Source of the DNA: Ectobacillus ponti
GTDB lineage: Bacteria; Bacillota; Bacilli; Bacillales; Bacillaceae_G
DNA: 64,000 nucleotides
Assembly (NCBI RefSeq): GCF_024294785.1
Contig: NZ_JANCLT010000002.1
Span: 434,001 to 498,000 of the forward strand
Reading direction: 5' to 3'
Shown here: positions 16,827 to 24,995 of the stretch, piece by piece
Position numbering within the stretch: position 1 is the stretch's first letter
Layout of the letters: each line of letters begins with the position of its first letter
Translations under genes and position numbers: made by a program
The notes under the pieces: model-generated
The model's input: the letters and a program-made list of their open reading frames with translations, nothing else
Told to the model about the DNA's origin: nothing
Database searches by the model: none

Positions 16827-18666
16827 GCGATTCCCTCCACTCTCTTCGGTTTTCCTTCCGTTCCGTCAGCCCCAGATTGTCGAGCAGCTCCAGGAACGGA
16901 ATGGCTGTCTTGCGCGACAGCCCCAGCACATCCTTGGCCTCCTGAATGCTGAAGGAAGCCCCGCTTGCAGCCCGCAGCTTCGCAATGCCATCCTGTAAAA
17001 CCTCAGCTGACACCGGCTGCTTGTCCAGCAGGTACAGCTGCCCGGTACGCAGCAGGTAATGGGACAATTCCTCCGCTTCCGGCTGCGGAATGCCTGCTTC
17101 CTTCATATAAACATCCCAGAGCTTTGCCTCAAAGCCATCCTGCCGCAAGGTCTCCAGCGCCCGTTCCATCCGCTTCGCCCATTTTCCCGGGAAATGGGGA
17201 ATGAAATTATGCAATGCCACATGCTGCCCAATGACCTCGCAGGCTTGCGGGAGAACCTGCTCCAGCAAACGCTTCGGATACGGCACACGCTCCAGCAGCT
17301 GCGCCTTGCTGATGCCCGGGCGCATTGGGTGGTTCTCGTGGTACGCTCCCACTTCCGCCTGGAGTGCGGCAGCTGCCTCTGCCGCCACAGCTTGGGAGGT
17401 AAAAGCGGCACTGATTGCAATCAGGTTTGCCTCTTCCAGCTCCGCCTCCGTGATAGAAGCAAGCGCCAGCAGCTCCCGTTTCTCCAGCAGCTTCTCCCGC
17501 TGCAGCACAGCCTGAATCCGCTCCATCGGCGTCCCCTCCAGCTTGCGTGCCAGCTGCTCCACCGTCTCCTGACCAAAGCGGTACTTGCCGCCCTGCGGGT
17601 CAATCACGGTGCCGCCGCCCAGCGTTTCAACAGGGGACGGACGCCGCAGAATGAAATGATCACCCCGTTTGCTGGCAACGGGCTGCTCCAAACGAAGCTG
17701 GCACAACACACCTTCCTGCCCGCCTTCCGCCTCATTCCGGTCAAAAAAGACGACCTTTGCCATTACCTCTGCCGTTCCCATATGGCATTTCACAAGACTG
17801 CGCTGCTTGATGCCATGCTGCACCTCCGCCAGCCAGTCCACCCTTACGTCCACGACCTCCGTGACCGGGCAGGTATCCGGCGCTGCCAGCACATCCCCGC
17901 GGGCCACCTCATCCTTGCCAAGCCCCGCCAGATTCAGCGCGGCCCGCTGCCCGGCCCTTGCCTCTGTCTGCGCCTGCCCGTGCACCTGCACCTGCCGCAC
18001 CCGCACCTCTGTCCCAACCGGCAGCAGGCTGAGATGCTCGCCTTCCCGGACTATTCCTTCCGTTACCGTGCCGCGCACCACCGTTCCGCTTCCCTTAATC
18101 GTGAACACCTGGTCGATGGACATACGGAACGGGACCGTATGATTCCGCTCCTTCGTCTCCGCAAGCCTTGCCGCGATGGCGGACTTCACCTCCACAATAC
18201 CCGTTCCGTCGAGGCTGTCCACCTGCAGAATGGGGGCATCCGCAAACACTGTTCCCTGCAGCGCCTCCCGGATTTCCTCCTCTACCAGCTCGCGCAAATC
18301 CTCCGGCATCGCATGCACCTTCGTCATCACGACGATGCCCTGCCCGACGCCAAGCAGCTTCAGAATGTCGAGGTGCTCCCGCGTCTGCGGCATCACGCCC
18401 TCGTCCGCCGCCACCACCAGCAGCATCAAGTCAATCCCGGACACCCCGGCAATCATCTGCCGGATGAAACGCTCGTGCCCCGGCACATCCACGATGCTGA
18501 CGATGCCTTGCTCGAGATGCAGCGGGGCAAAGCCCGGCTCAATCGAAATCTGCCGCTCCTTCTCCTCCTTCAAACGGTCCGTGTCCACGCCCGTCAATGC
18601 CTTTGTCAAAGTCGTCTTGCCATGGTCCACATGCCCGGCCAGGCCGACGGTAAAATGCTTTTGCAT
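16789..18666 (-). CDS. selB: selenocysteine-specific elongation factor SelB
   Basis: About 625 residues from the ATG preceded by TGAGGA; an earlier in-frame codon adds 8 unlikely residues. It is a specialised EF-Tu that carries Sec-tRNA to UGA codons marked by a SECIS hairpin. G1 is GLAGHVDHGKTTLTKAL near 9-25, G3 DVPGHERFIRQM near 60, and G4 TKVHA near 115 in place of the usual NKxD. After the GTPase and two barrel domains, winged-helix repeats occupy roughly the last 220 residues and bind SECIS RNA. It is the first gene of selB-selA. Confidence 0.95.
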   Translation of the reverse strand: MQKHFTVGLAGHVDHGKTTLTKALTGVDTDRLKEEKERQISIEPGFAPLHLEQGIVSIVDVPGHERFIRQMIAGVSGIDLMLLVVAADEGVMPQTREHLDILKLLGVGQGIVVMTKVHAMPEDLRELVEEEIREALQGTVFADAPILQVDSLDGTGIVEVKSAIAARLAETKERNHTVPFRMSIDQVFTIKGSGTVVRGTVTEGIVREGEHLSLLPVGTEVRVRQVQVHGQAQTEARAGQRAALNLAGLGKDEVARGDVLAAPDTCPVTEVVDVRVDWLAEVQHGIKQRSLVKCHMGTAEVMAKVVFFDRNEAEGGQEGVLCQLRLEQPVASKRGDHFILRRPSPVETLGGGTVIDPQGGKYRFGQETVEQLARKLEGTPMERIQAVLQREKLLEKRELLALASITEAELEEANLIAISAAFTSQAVAAEAAAALQAEVGAYHENHPMRPGISKAQLLERVPYPKRLLEQVLPQACEVIGQHVALHNFIPHFPGKWAKRMERALETLRQDGFEAKLWDVYMKEAGIPQPEAEELSHYLLRTGQLYLLDKQPVSAEVLQDGIAKLRAASGASFSIQEAKDVLGLSRKTAIPFLELLDNLGLTERKENRREWRESHEGAFAPAAARP

Positions 18667-18780
18667 GAAATTCCTCACTACTTTCCTCATATATAGCTTT
18701 CACTTTACTGAGAAATACAGGAAGATTCAAGTTGGTTGCATGGAGGGGGATTGCTGTAGTAGTATAGGAATTGTTTCCTT

Positions 18781-18877
18781 GGGGTTGATTGGGGTGCTGG
18801 TGCCCCTCACAGTCTTCAAAACTGCTCGGGAGGCGCGTGACGTCTCCGGTGGGTTCGATTCCCACGCAATCCCGCCA
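18781..18877 (+). tRNA. selC: tRNA-Sec (anticodon TCA)
   Basis: The anticodon loop CTTCAAA, with TCA at 18816-18818, lies in a short CAGT/ACTG stem. The D stem is GGGG/CCCC extendable by wobble pairs with a 4-nt loop. There is a long variable arm (18830-18848, GGAG.../...CTCC), a T arm GTGGG-TTCGATT-CCCAC and encoded GCCA at 18874-18877. The acceptor strands are GGGGTTGA and GCAATCCC; seven pairs form (one G-U), the eighth is A-G. The long acceptor, large variable arm and TCA anticodon identify tRNA-Sec. It is divergent from selB. Confidence 0.9.
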
Positions 18878-18898
18878 ATTTCATTCAAAAGCTGTCCG

Positions 18899-18925
18899 CT
18901 CCCGCTGAAAACGAGGAGTTTTTTT
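18899..18925 (+). terminator. terminator of tRNA-Sec
   Basis: CTCCCG and CGAGGAG form an imperfect stem followed by TTTTTTT, 22 nt after the tRNA CCA end. Confidence 0.55.
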
Positions 18926-18935
18926 GTGCACAAAA

Positions 18936-18974
18936 AAGCTTCTTGCCCATTGCCGAAAGCAGGAAGCTCGAGCA
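18936..18974 (-). terminator. terminator of the small membrane-protein gene
   Basis: On the minus strand AGCTTCCTGC pairs with GGCAAGAAGCT (one mismatch) and is followed by TTTTTTG. It lies 12 nt past the stop of the 18987-19184 gene and supports that gene as a real unit. Confidence 0.6.
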
Positions 18975-18986
18975 TATCCTGTACAT

Positions 18987-19184
18987 TCAATGGACTGCGG
19001 CATCAGCGGGCTTCTTCTGCAAATCTTCGTAAGCCAATATGGCTGCCATGGCGGGTCCAATCAGGAACAGCACAGACCCGCACAAGATGAACAACCGTCC
19101 GGCAGCGTGTACTTTCTGGCAATTACAGGCATAGCCTTCCCATTCTCCAAAGCTCCAGTGCATCCGGAGGGCCGCAGGCTGCAT
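18987..19184 (-). CDS. small single-pass membrane protein
   Basis: A 65-residue frame with AAGGTGAT placed 5 nt before its ATG; a second ATG eight codons in is an alternative. Residues about 29-50 (LFILCGSVLFLIGPAMAAIL) form one membrane segment, followed by the charged tail AYEDLQKKPADAA. A Cys pair YACNCQK precedes it. No family is recognised. It is convergent with tRNA-Sec and has its own terminator. Whether it has any link to selenium use is unknown. Confidence 0.5.
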   Translation of the reverse strand: MQPAALRMHWSFGEWEGYACNCQKVHAAGRLFILCGSVLFLIGPAMAAILAYEDLQKKPADAAVH

Positions 19185-19555
19185 AAGTTATCACCTTCAC
19201 TCCCATCCCCCTGTATCCAGCATTTCTTCTCTCGATCCCATCAGTCAAAGCATTCAAAAAGATTAAACATATAGACTTCTCCGACAAGTCCCCCTTAACA
19301 GAGTTCAAAAATCTTTCACTTTTATATATATTTCGTTAATTATATTATATAGATACTTCCAAAATGAAAAGAGTTAAGGTAAAATGTGGTCGTGATAGTT
19401 TTCTTTATGTATTTTCTAGCATCGTGTATTTCATCTGATTGATTATCATGAAAAACTTTATATACAGATTATGAAACGTGCAAGAAACTACCATACGTAA
19501 GCTTTTCTATTCTGTTACATACTTAAAATAAAAGAGACATCAGGGGGACTTTAGG
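19185..19555. other. A/T-rich intergenic region with divergent promoters
   Basis: No convincing gene. On the plus strand TTGATT (19439-19444) and TATACA (19461-19466), 16 nt apart, make a plausible promoter for the hypothetical gene at 19556, with a leader of about 90 nt. The left half should hold the promoter of the leftward small membrane protein; I could not fix its boxes. Confidence 0.4.
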
Positions 19556-19957
19556 ATGAAGGATACATTATTCACAACGATTCAAGCTTATCATCAAAAG
19601 GCTGCGCTGCTTGACATGAAGCTGCGTAAAATTAATTTTTCCGTTTCAGACGACTTTTTATATTATGATGCCCCCCTGCAGGCAAGTGAATGGGAGCTCA
19701 TCAATTACCTGCTGGAGAAGGCGGCATCCCAGCGCAGCTGCATGATTCAGCTGCAGGAGGATCCGATTCAGGGATTGAACCTGGATGAAATGTTCCAGGA
19801 CTGCAGCCCGGCTCATATTCTGGAAAGTGTATACGGCCCGAAATTTGTATATGAATGGATGCTGGCCGTGAACCAATCCAACGTATCTCCGCAAGAGTTC
19901 TATGAGCACCTCTGCTTTGGCCCGCAGGAGGATGCCAGCATTTTTCTGCTTGTGTGA
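19556..19957 (+). CDS. hypothetical protein, 133 residues
   Basis: A soluble acidic protein with no signal peptide or membrane segment and no family I recognise. The ATG follows GGGGGACTTTAGG. The N-terminal half looks helical (TIQAYHQKAALLDMKLRKI), then a short beta-like DDFLYYDAPL, then further helices. Good ribosome site, own promoter and a strong downstream terminator make it a real gene. Confidence 0.7.
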   Translation: MKDTLFTTIQAYHQKAALLDMKLRKINFSVSDDFLYYDAPLQASEWELINYLLEKAASQRSCMIQLQEDPIQGLNLDEMFQDCSPAHILESVYGPKFVYEWMLAVNQSNVSPQEFYEHLCFGPQEDASIFLLV

Positions 19958-20011
19958 ACCATTTCATTCCATATCGTGCGGCAGACCGCTGCATTCTATT
20001 CTCTATATAAC

Positions 20012-20047
20012 AAAAAAACGAGACCCGCTTTGGGCCTCGTTTTTTTT
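20012..20047. terminator. bidirectional terminator
   Basis: AAAAAACGAG and CTCGTTTTTT arms around CCCGCTTTGGG, with runs of A and T on both sides, between the convergent hypothetical gene and the MMPL exporter. Confidence 0.85.
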
Positions 20048-20048
20048 G

Positions 20049-23000
20049 TTACATTGATACATCGTCCTTCTTATACACCTCTTGGCTCCGGTCAAACGGG
20101 AACCAGTTGGCCCGGCCGAACAGCTTCACCATGGCCGGCACGAAGAATGGCAGGAAGACGAGCGCATAGAGCAGCAAGCCCACCAATACAATCGTCGCAA
20201 TCTGTGCCAGGGAAAGTACGCCTGCCGGATACATCGCGGCAAAGGTGCCGCCAAGGATGATGACGGCAGAGAAGATGACTGTGCCCATGTTGCGCATGGC
20301 CTGCAGCATCGCCTGGGCAACCGGCATCCCCTTGTACTCATTGAAGCGGTCCATGAGGAAGATGCTGTAGTCCACGCCAAGCGCCATCAGCAATACGAAG
20401 CCGAAGAACGGCATGGTCCAGTTCAGGCCATCATAGCCGAGGATCCGCACGAAGATGACTTCGTTCAGTGCCAGGGAGCTGTAGAAGCACAGCACCAGCG
20501 ACACGATGAGATACAGCGGCATGACGAGAGAGCGCAGCAGCAGCACCAGGATGAGCCCGATGCCGACGAGCATATACACAACAGTTTGCGTATAGTCGCG
20601 GTCCGAGGCTGCCAGCAGGTCCGAGGAAATCGCGGACGCGCCGGTCACTCCGTATGTTGCTCCTTCAAGGCCGGTGCCCTTCAGAGAGCGCTCCACAGTG
20701 CCCTTAATTGTTTTTGCCGTGTCCAGCGACTTCATGTTGTACGGATTGTACTTGAGAATTACATCGAACTTCGCCACCTTGCTGTCCTTGGACAGATAGC
20801 GGTCAAATACCTGCTGGAATTCGCTGTTTTCAAAGGCTTGGCTCGGCACATAGAAGCCGGCATTTTCCGCTGTGGACAGATTACCCAGATAATCCTTCGC
20901 CTGTGTCAGGCCGTCGGACACCTTCTGGATGCCGTCCACACTCTTGCCAAGTCCGTCCGTCAGCGTCTGCAGCTGGGATACGAGCTGGCCGAAGCCGTCC
21001 TTTGTCTGGCGCTGGCCGTCTTCAATCTTGGACAAGCCGCCCACAAGCTGCGGCACACCGTTCACGATTTGCACCTGTCCGGCCGCCCCTTGGTTCAAGC
21101 CGGTCGCCAGCTTATCCAGTCCTGTTTCGATTTGGCGCAGGCCTGCGACGAGCTGCTGCTGTCCTTTGACAGAAGCTTCAATTTGCGCCTGGCCGGCTGT
21201 CACGCCATCCGCCGCCTGCTGCAAGCCCGCATTCAGCGCCGGAAGCCCTTGCTTTGGATCCAGCAGGCTGTTGACTGTCTGCTGGGCGCCAAGCGCCGTG
21301 CCTTTAATTTGCTGATAATCAGCTGTTGCGGCAAATGTGCCGAAGCCCGGCTGTGCTTCCAGGCGGGTGAACGCACCGTTCAGCGCATTCAGCGGTCCTT
21401 GGATAGCCTCCAGGCCGCCGGCAATCTGTCCGTAGCCGCCGCTCAATTGCTGCAGAGACGATGCCAGCTGCTGATAGCTTGTGACCATGGCACCTGTTTG
21501 GCTGCCGGCTGCTTCCATCTGTTCACGCATTTGCGTAACACCTTTTTTCAGTTCACCGGCACCCATAGAGCCGTCCTGCAGTCCTTTGGCAATGGCCTGC
21601 AGACCCGTCTGCACCTTGTTCAGGTTCTCAATGACCGTCTTGGTGCCGTCAGCCAGCTTGCCAACCCCATCCACTGCTTGCTGCAGCTTCGGCGCGTTGG
21701 ATGCGAGGCCGTTCTTCGCCTCCGTCAAGCCGCTGCCGATTTGGCCGAGGCCGTCTTTTCCTTGCCCAAGTCCGTCACTCAGCTTCTTCGCCTGCTCGGA
21801 AACCGTGAAATCCTTCACTTCCTCGCCAAGCGGACGGGAGGCACTGCGCACCTTGGCCACACCGTTCACCTTGGACAGCTCCTCACTTACCTTTTCAATA
21901 GCCGCAAGACCTTCGCCGTTGTTCAGATTCTTTTTGCTTTCAATGACAACCTGCACCGGCATGATTTCCCCCGGCCCAAAGCTGTCGGCAATCGTGTTGA
22001 AGCCCTTTACCGAATCGTAGCCTTCTCCAATTTCGTTCAAGGAGTTAAAGGAAAGATTTCCTTTATAGCTGATGAACAGCGGCACAATGATGACCGCCAC
22101 CACCAGCAAAGCGCGGAACGGCTTTGTCAGGGAGAAGGAGCCAAGGAAGCCCCAAATTTTGCTGTCGCTGTGGTCGGCAATGTTTTTCGCCGGCCAGAAC
22201 AGCTTTGGCCCCAGCACCGCCATGAAGAATGGCACGATGGTGGCAAATGCGATCAGCATGACCAAAATACCGATGGCAACCCCGGTTGCGGAACGGTACA
22301 GCGAGAATTTGGACAGCCCGATGGAAGCAAAGCCGATCAAAACAGCCAATGCACTGAAAAACACCGTTTTTCCGGCTGTTTGATAGGTTTTCACAATCGC
22401 ATCTGTGACCGTCTCATGCTTCGGCAGCTCTTCCTTAAAGCGGCTCAGCAGCAGGATGCAATAGTCTGTGCCGATCCCGAAGAGGATGGCCACCATGAAA
22501 ATTTGGGTGAAGTTGGACAACGGGAAGTTGAACCAATCCACCAAGTAAGCCACAACCGCGGCACTTCCGGCATACGCCAGGCCGACGGTAATCAGCGGAA
22601 TGAGCGGCGCCACCAAGGAACGGAACACAATGACAAGCACAAGCAGAATGAAGACAACGGTAATCACTTCTGTTTTGTGCAAGCCTTCCTGGGAGCTTGC
22701 CACTACGTCCTCACTGATGAAGCTCTCGCCGGTGAGGTAATGCTCCACCTTTGTCTTTCCGATTGTATCCTGGAGCTGCGTGCGGATTTCCGCCACCTTG
22801 CGCTTCTGCGGATCAATTTCAACCGGGACAAGAATCGTCTTGTTGTCCTTTGAAATGACCTGCTTGCGAATTTCTTCATTATCCGCAAAAGAAGTGATTT
22901 GGATGATGCCAAGCTTTTCCTTCTTATCCTCCAAAGCTTGGATCACCTGTTTGATTTCGGCCTCATCAGCCGCATCCATGCCCTTTTTGTCATGGAAGAC

Positions 23001-23207
23001 GAGTGTGCCGGTTATTGTTTTGGCATCCTCCGTGCTATGGCGCTTCAGGATATCCTTCGCATCCATTGAGGAGTAGCCGCCCGGAACGGTGATGTTCCCC
23101 TTATCCCGGACAAGCTGGCTCATGTTCGGCTGGAACATGAGCAGCACAGTGAGGGCCACAGCCCATAGAAGCACAAATACCCAACGAAGCTTCAACAACG
23201 TCCGCAT
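20049..23207 (-). CDS. MMPL/RND family membrane transporter
   Basis: About 1052 residues from the ATG at 23207, 5 nt after the marR-type stop. It has two halves of one plus five membrane segments each. The first pore segment is near 180-350 (GIGTDYCILLLSRFKEEL); the second is in the last 200 residues with ALGVDYSIFLMDRFNEY, the matching charged motif. The large second extracytoplasmic loop, about residues 470-790, is a Gly/Gln-rich periodic coiled region (GLGQIGSGLTEAKNGL type). The family exports lipids, fatty acids or drugs, and the substrate here is unknown. A MarR regulator directly upstream suggests induction by a small lipophilic compound. Confidence 0.88.
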   Translation of the reverse strand: MRTLLKLRWVFVLLWAVALTVLLMFQPNMSQLVRDKGNITVPGGYSSMDAKDILKRHSTEDAKTITGTLVFHDKKGMDAADEAEIKQVIQALEDKKEKLGIIQITSFADNEEIRKQVISKDNKTILVPVEIDPQKRKVAEIRTQLQDTIGKTKVEHYLTGESFISEDVVASSQEGLHKTEVITVVFILLVLVIVFRSLVAPLIPLITVGLAYAGSAAVVAYLVDWFNFPLSNFTQIFMVAILFGIGTDYCILLLSRFKEELPKHETVTDAIVKTYQTAGKTVFFSALAVLIGFASIGLSKFSLYRSATGVAIGILVMLIAFATIVPFFMAVLGPKLFWPAKNIADHSDSKIWGFLGSFSLTKPFRALLVVAVIIVPLFISYKGNLSFNSLNEIGEGYDSVKGFNTIADSFGPGEIMPVQVVIESKKNLNNGEGLAAIEKVSEELSKVNGVAKVRSASRPLGEEVKDFTVSEQAKKLSDGLGQGKDGLGQIGSGLTEAKNGLASNAPKLQQAVDGVGKLADGTKTVIENLNKVQTGLQAIAKGLQDGSMGAGELKKGVTQMREQMEAAGSQTGAMVTSYQQLASSLQQLSGGYGQIAGGLEAIQGPLNALNGAFTRLEAQPGFGTFAATADYQQIKGTALGAQQTVNSLLDPKQGLPALNAGLQQAADGVTAGQAQIEASVKGQQQLVAGLRQIETGLDKLATGLNQGAAGQVQIVNGVPQLVGGLSKIEDGQRQTKDGFGQLVSQLQTLTDGLGKSVDGIQKVSDGLTQAKDYLGNLSTAENAGFYVPSQAFENSEFQQVFDRYLSKDSKVAKFDVILKYNPYNMKSLDTAKTIKGTVERSLKGTGLEGATYGVTGASAISSDLLAASDRDYTQTVVYMLVGIGLILVLLLRSLVMPLYLIVSLVLCFYSSLALNEVIFVRILGYDGLNWTMPFFGFVLLMALGVDYSIFLMDRFNEYKGMPVAQAMLQAMRNMGTVIFSAVIILGGTFAAMYPAGVLSLAQIATIVLVGLLLYALVFLPFFVPAMVKLFGRANWFPFDRSQEVYKKDDVSM

Positions 23208-23212
23208 CGTGT

Positions 23213-23662
23213 CTAGTTCCCCTCTTTCTGGTTGATGATACGCCATATCTTCTCGTAAATAGAGACGAAGGTTTCAATCTCCGCATCCTCCAGCTCCTGC
23301 ATATACGTGCCCACGAACTGGCGGATCTTCTCTTCCCCCTCCTGCAGCACGCGCTCTGCCGCAGGCGTGGTTTCCAGCAGCGTGACACGGCGGTCCTGCG
23401 GATCTGCCAAACGCTCTACATATCCCTTGGCCACGAGCCGGTCAATCATGGCGGTAATGGCGCTCCGGTTCACCTGGTTGATTTCCGACAGCTTGCTGGA
23501 GGTGCAGGGACCGTAATGCTTGATGAGCCGCAGCATCTTATACTGTTCGCTCGTCACATCGTCTGACAGCTGCCCGGACAGCATGCTGTTCAGCTTGCGG
23601 TTGGCAAACAGGAAGACCTCCTCGTAGCGCCGGATCAGCTGCCCCAGCTTTTCTGCATCCAT
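23213..23662 (-). CDS. MarR family transcriptional regulator
   Basis: A 149-residue winged-helix dimeric regulator. The recognition region is SSKLSEINQVNRSAITAMIDRLVAKGYVER near 55-84, and the wing is DPQDRRVTLLETT near 88-100. It is 5 nt upstream of the MMPL exporter and almost certainly its local repressor. A perfect 15-bp palindrome lies between its promoter and its start. Confidence 0.88.
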   Translation of the reverse strand: MDAEKLGQLIRRYEEVFLFANRKLNSMLSGQLSDDVTSEQYKMLRLIKHYGPCTSSKLSEINQVNRSAITAMIDRLVAKGYVERLADPQDRRVTLLETTPAAERVLQEGEEKIRQFVGTYMQELEDAEIETFVSIYEKIWRIINQKEGN

Positions 23663-23689
23663 GCATTTCCCCTCCTCTCCCTACAGATA

Positions 23690-23704
23690 GTTCAACAGTT
23701 GAAC
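23690..23704. promoter_or_regulatory. probable MarR operator
   Basis: GTTCAACAGTTGAAC is a perfect palindrome (7 + 1 + 7) located just downstream of the -10 box of the marR-MMPL promoter, so binding should block transcription of the operon. MarR sites typically have this size and symmetry. Confidence 0.7.
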
Positions 23705-23719
23705 ATTTTTAACCACTTA

Positions 23720-23748
23720 AGTATATAAGACATCCGGGCATCCATCAA
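23720..23748 (-). promoter_or_regulatory. promoter of the marR-MMPL operon
   Basis: On the minus strand TTGATG and TATACT with 17-nt spacing. The -35 box overlaps the last codon and stop of metX. Confidence 0.6.
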
Positions 23749-24854
23749 GCAAGTTGTCTTGAAATACATCTGCGAATTTCTTCCTCAAACAGGTGTGTGT
23801 CCAGCACGCCCGCCATATGGCCATTCGGGCTGGAGAAGGAATAGAATTCCGCCCGTTTGCCGAGAGCCCGCAACTGCTCCACTGTCTTCCTGCTGTAGTG
23901 GGCCGGCTGCAGCACATCCTGCTCGCAGGAAATCAGCAGCACATCCGCCTGAATGCGCGCCAAAGCCGCCTCCATGGAAGGGAAGCCCCGCGACACATCC
24001 TGATACATGGTTGCCCGGCATGTATACAGCCAGTGGTTCGCATCCACAAGACGGGCATTATTCTGAATGACCTCGTCCATCTGCTTTTCAAAGGACGCGC
24101 GGGCCAGGGAAGAGTAATACACATCCTGCTCTATACGGCCCTGAAATTGCTCCTCGTAAAAATCCGGCTGGAACGCCCCCGTATACATCATCTGCGCCGC
24201 CATCCGCAAGCCTTCCTCCGGCTCGCGCCGCCCGTAATACATGCCGCCCCGCCAATTCGGGTCCAGCTGGATGGCCCGGACAGCATGCTGCAGCTGGAAG
24301 GAGGTGATAGCCGGGTTCTTCGCGTTGGTGATGACGCCAATACAGTGCTCCAGCAGATCCGGATACGAAACAGCCCACTGCAGCGCAATCATCCCGCCGA
24401 GAGAAGGGCCGACTACGGCATGCAAACGGGAAATGCCCAGCGATTCCAGCAGCTGCTTTTGCACCTCCACCACGTCCCGGCAGGAGAAAGGGGGAAACTC
24501 CATGCCGTACGGCCGGCCTGTTTCCCTGTTCACGGAAGCCGGCCCTGTTGTGGTCACCATCGGATTTTTCCACTGCACATTGCATAAGTTATCCATACAG
24601 ACAATGAAATATCGGTTTGTATCAAGGGCCTTGCCGGGTCCGATGAGGCCATCCCACCAGCCGGGCGCCGCATCCTTGTCCGTGTACACCCCCGCCGCGT
24701 GGCTGGTCGCGCTGAAGTAATGGCAAACGAGAATCACATTGTCCCGGTCCGCATTCAGCGTGCCATACGTCTCATAGCCGGCCTCAATCGGCACAGTCTT
24801 GCCACTTCCAAACGTATACTCCTTGGTTAGAAATACCTTTTTTGCTATCAGCAT
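23745..24854 (-). CDS. metX: homoserine O-acetyltransferase, MetX family
   Basis: A 369-residue alpha/beta-hydrolase-fold acyltransferase. The nucleophile elbow is VGPSLGGM with Ser at residue 151. The oxyanion/substrate region HYFSATSHAAG lies near 45 and WWDGLIGPGKALDT near 66. The catalytic Asp is in ISCEQDVLQP and the His in FSSPNGHMAG near 348. It makes O-acetylhomoserine, the same product expected for the MetA at 12935. No riboswitch was found upstream, so regulation differs from metY-metA. It is divergent from the deacetylase gene. Confidence 0.92.
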   Translation of the reverse strand: MLIAKKVFLTKEYTFGSGKTVPIEAGYETYGTLNADRDNVILVCHYFSATSHAAGVYTDKDAAPGWWDGLIGPGKALDTNRYFIVCMDNLCNVQWKNPMVTTTGPASVNRETGRPYGMEFPPFSCRDVVEVQKQLLESLGISRLHAVVGPSLGGMIALQWAVSYPDLLEHCIGVITNAKNPAITSFQLQHAVRAIQLDPNWRGGMYYGRREPEEGLRMAAQMMYTGAFQPDFYEEQFQGRIEQDVYYSSLARASFEKQMDEVIQNNARLVDANHWLYTCRATMYQDVSRGFPSMEAALARIQADVLLISCEQDVLQPAHYSRKTVEQLRALGKRAEFYSFSSPNGHMAGVLDTHLFEEEIRRCISRQLA

Positions 24855-24995
24855 TCTCTATACAGCCTCCTCTTCCTGCCACTTTTCTTGTATAATAAAC
24901 CTGACAACCTCTTTCTTGTTTTACTCGGCAGTTTCCTGTTACAGACCATCTTTTTTACACACAAGGCTGTTTGGCAGCACGAAAGGAAGATCGGC

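Noticed and set aside
19061-19270. A Cys-rich minus-strand frame next to tRNA-Sec containing an in-frame TGA (ECFD-TGA-WDR..., ending CSSCAGLCCS), a possible selenoprotein
   Set aside because: No convincing SECIS hairpin was found downstream of the TGA, and another frame of the same DNA encodes a well-formed membrane segment with its own ribosome site.
20082-22853. A 923-codon open frame on the plus strand
   Set aside because: It is antisense to the MMPL exporter, has no family features, and reflects the codon bias of the real gene.
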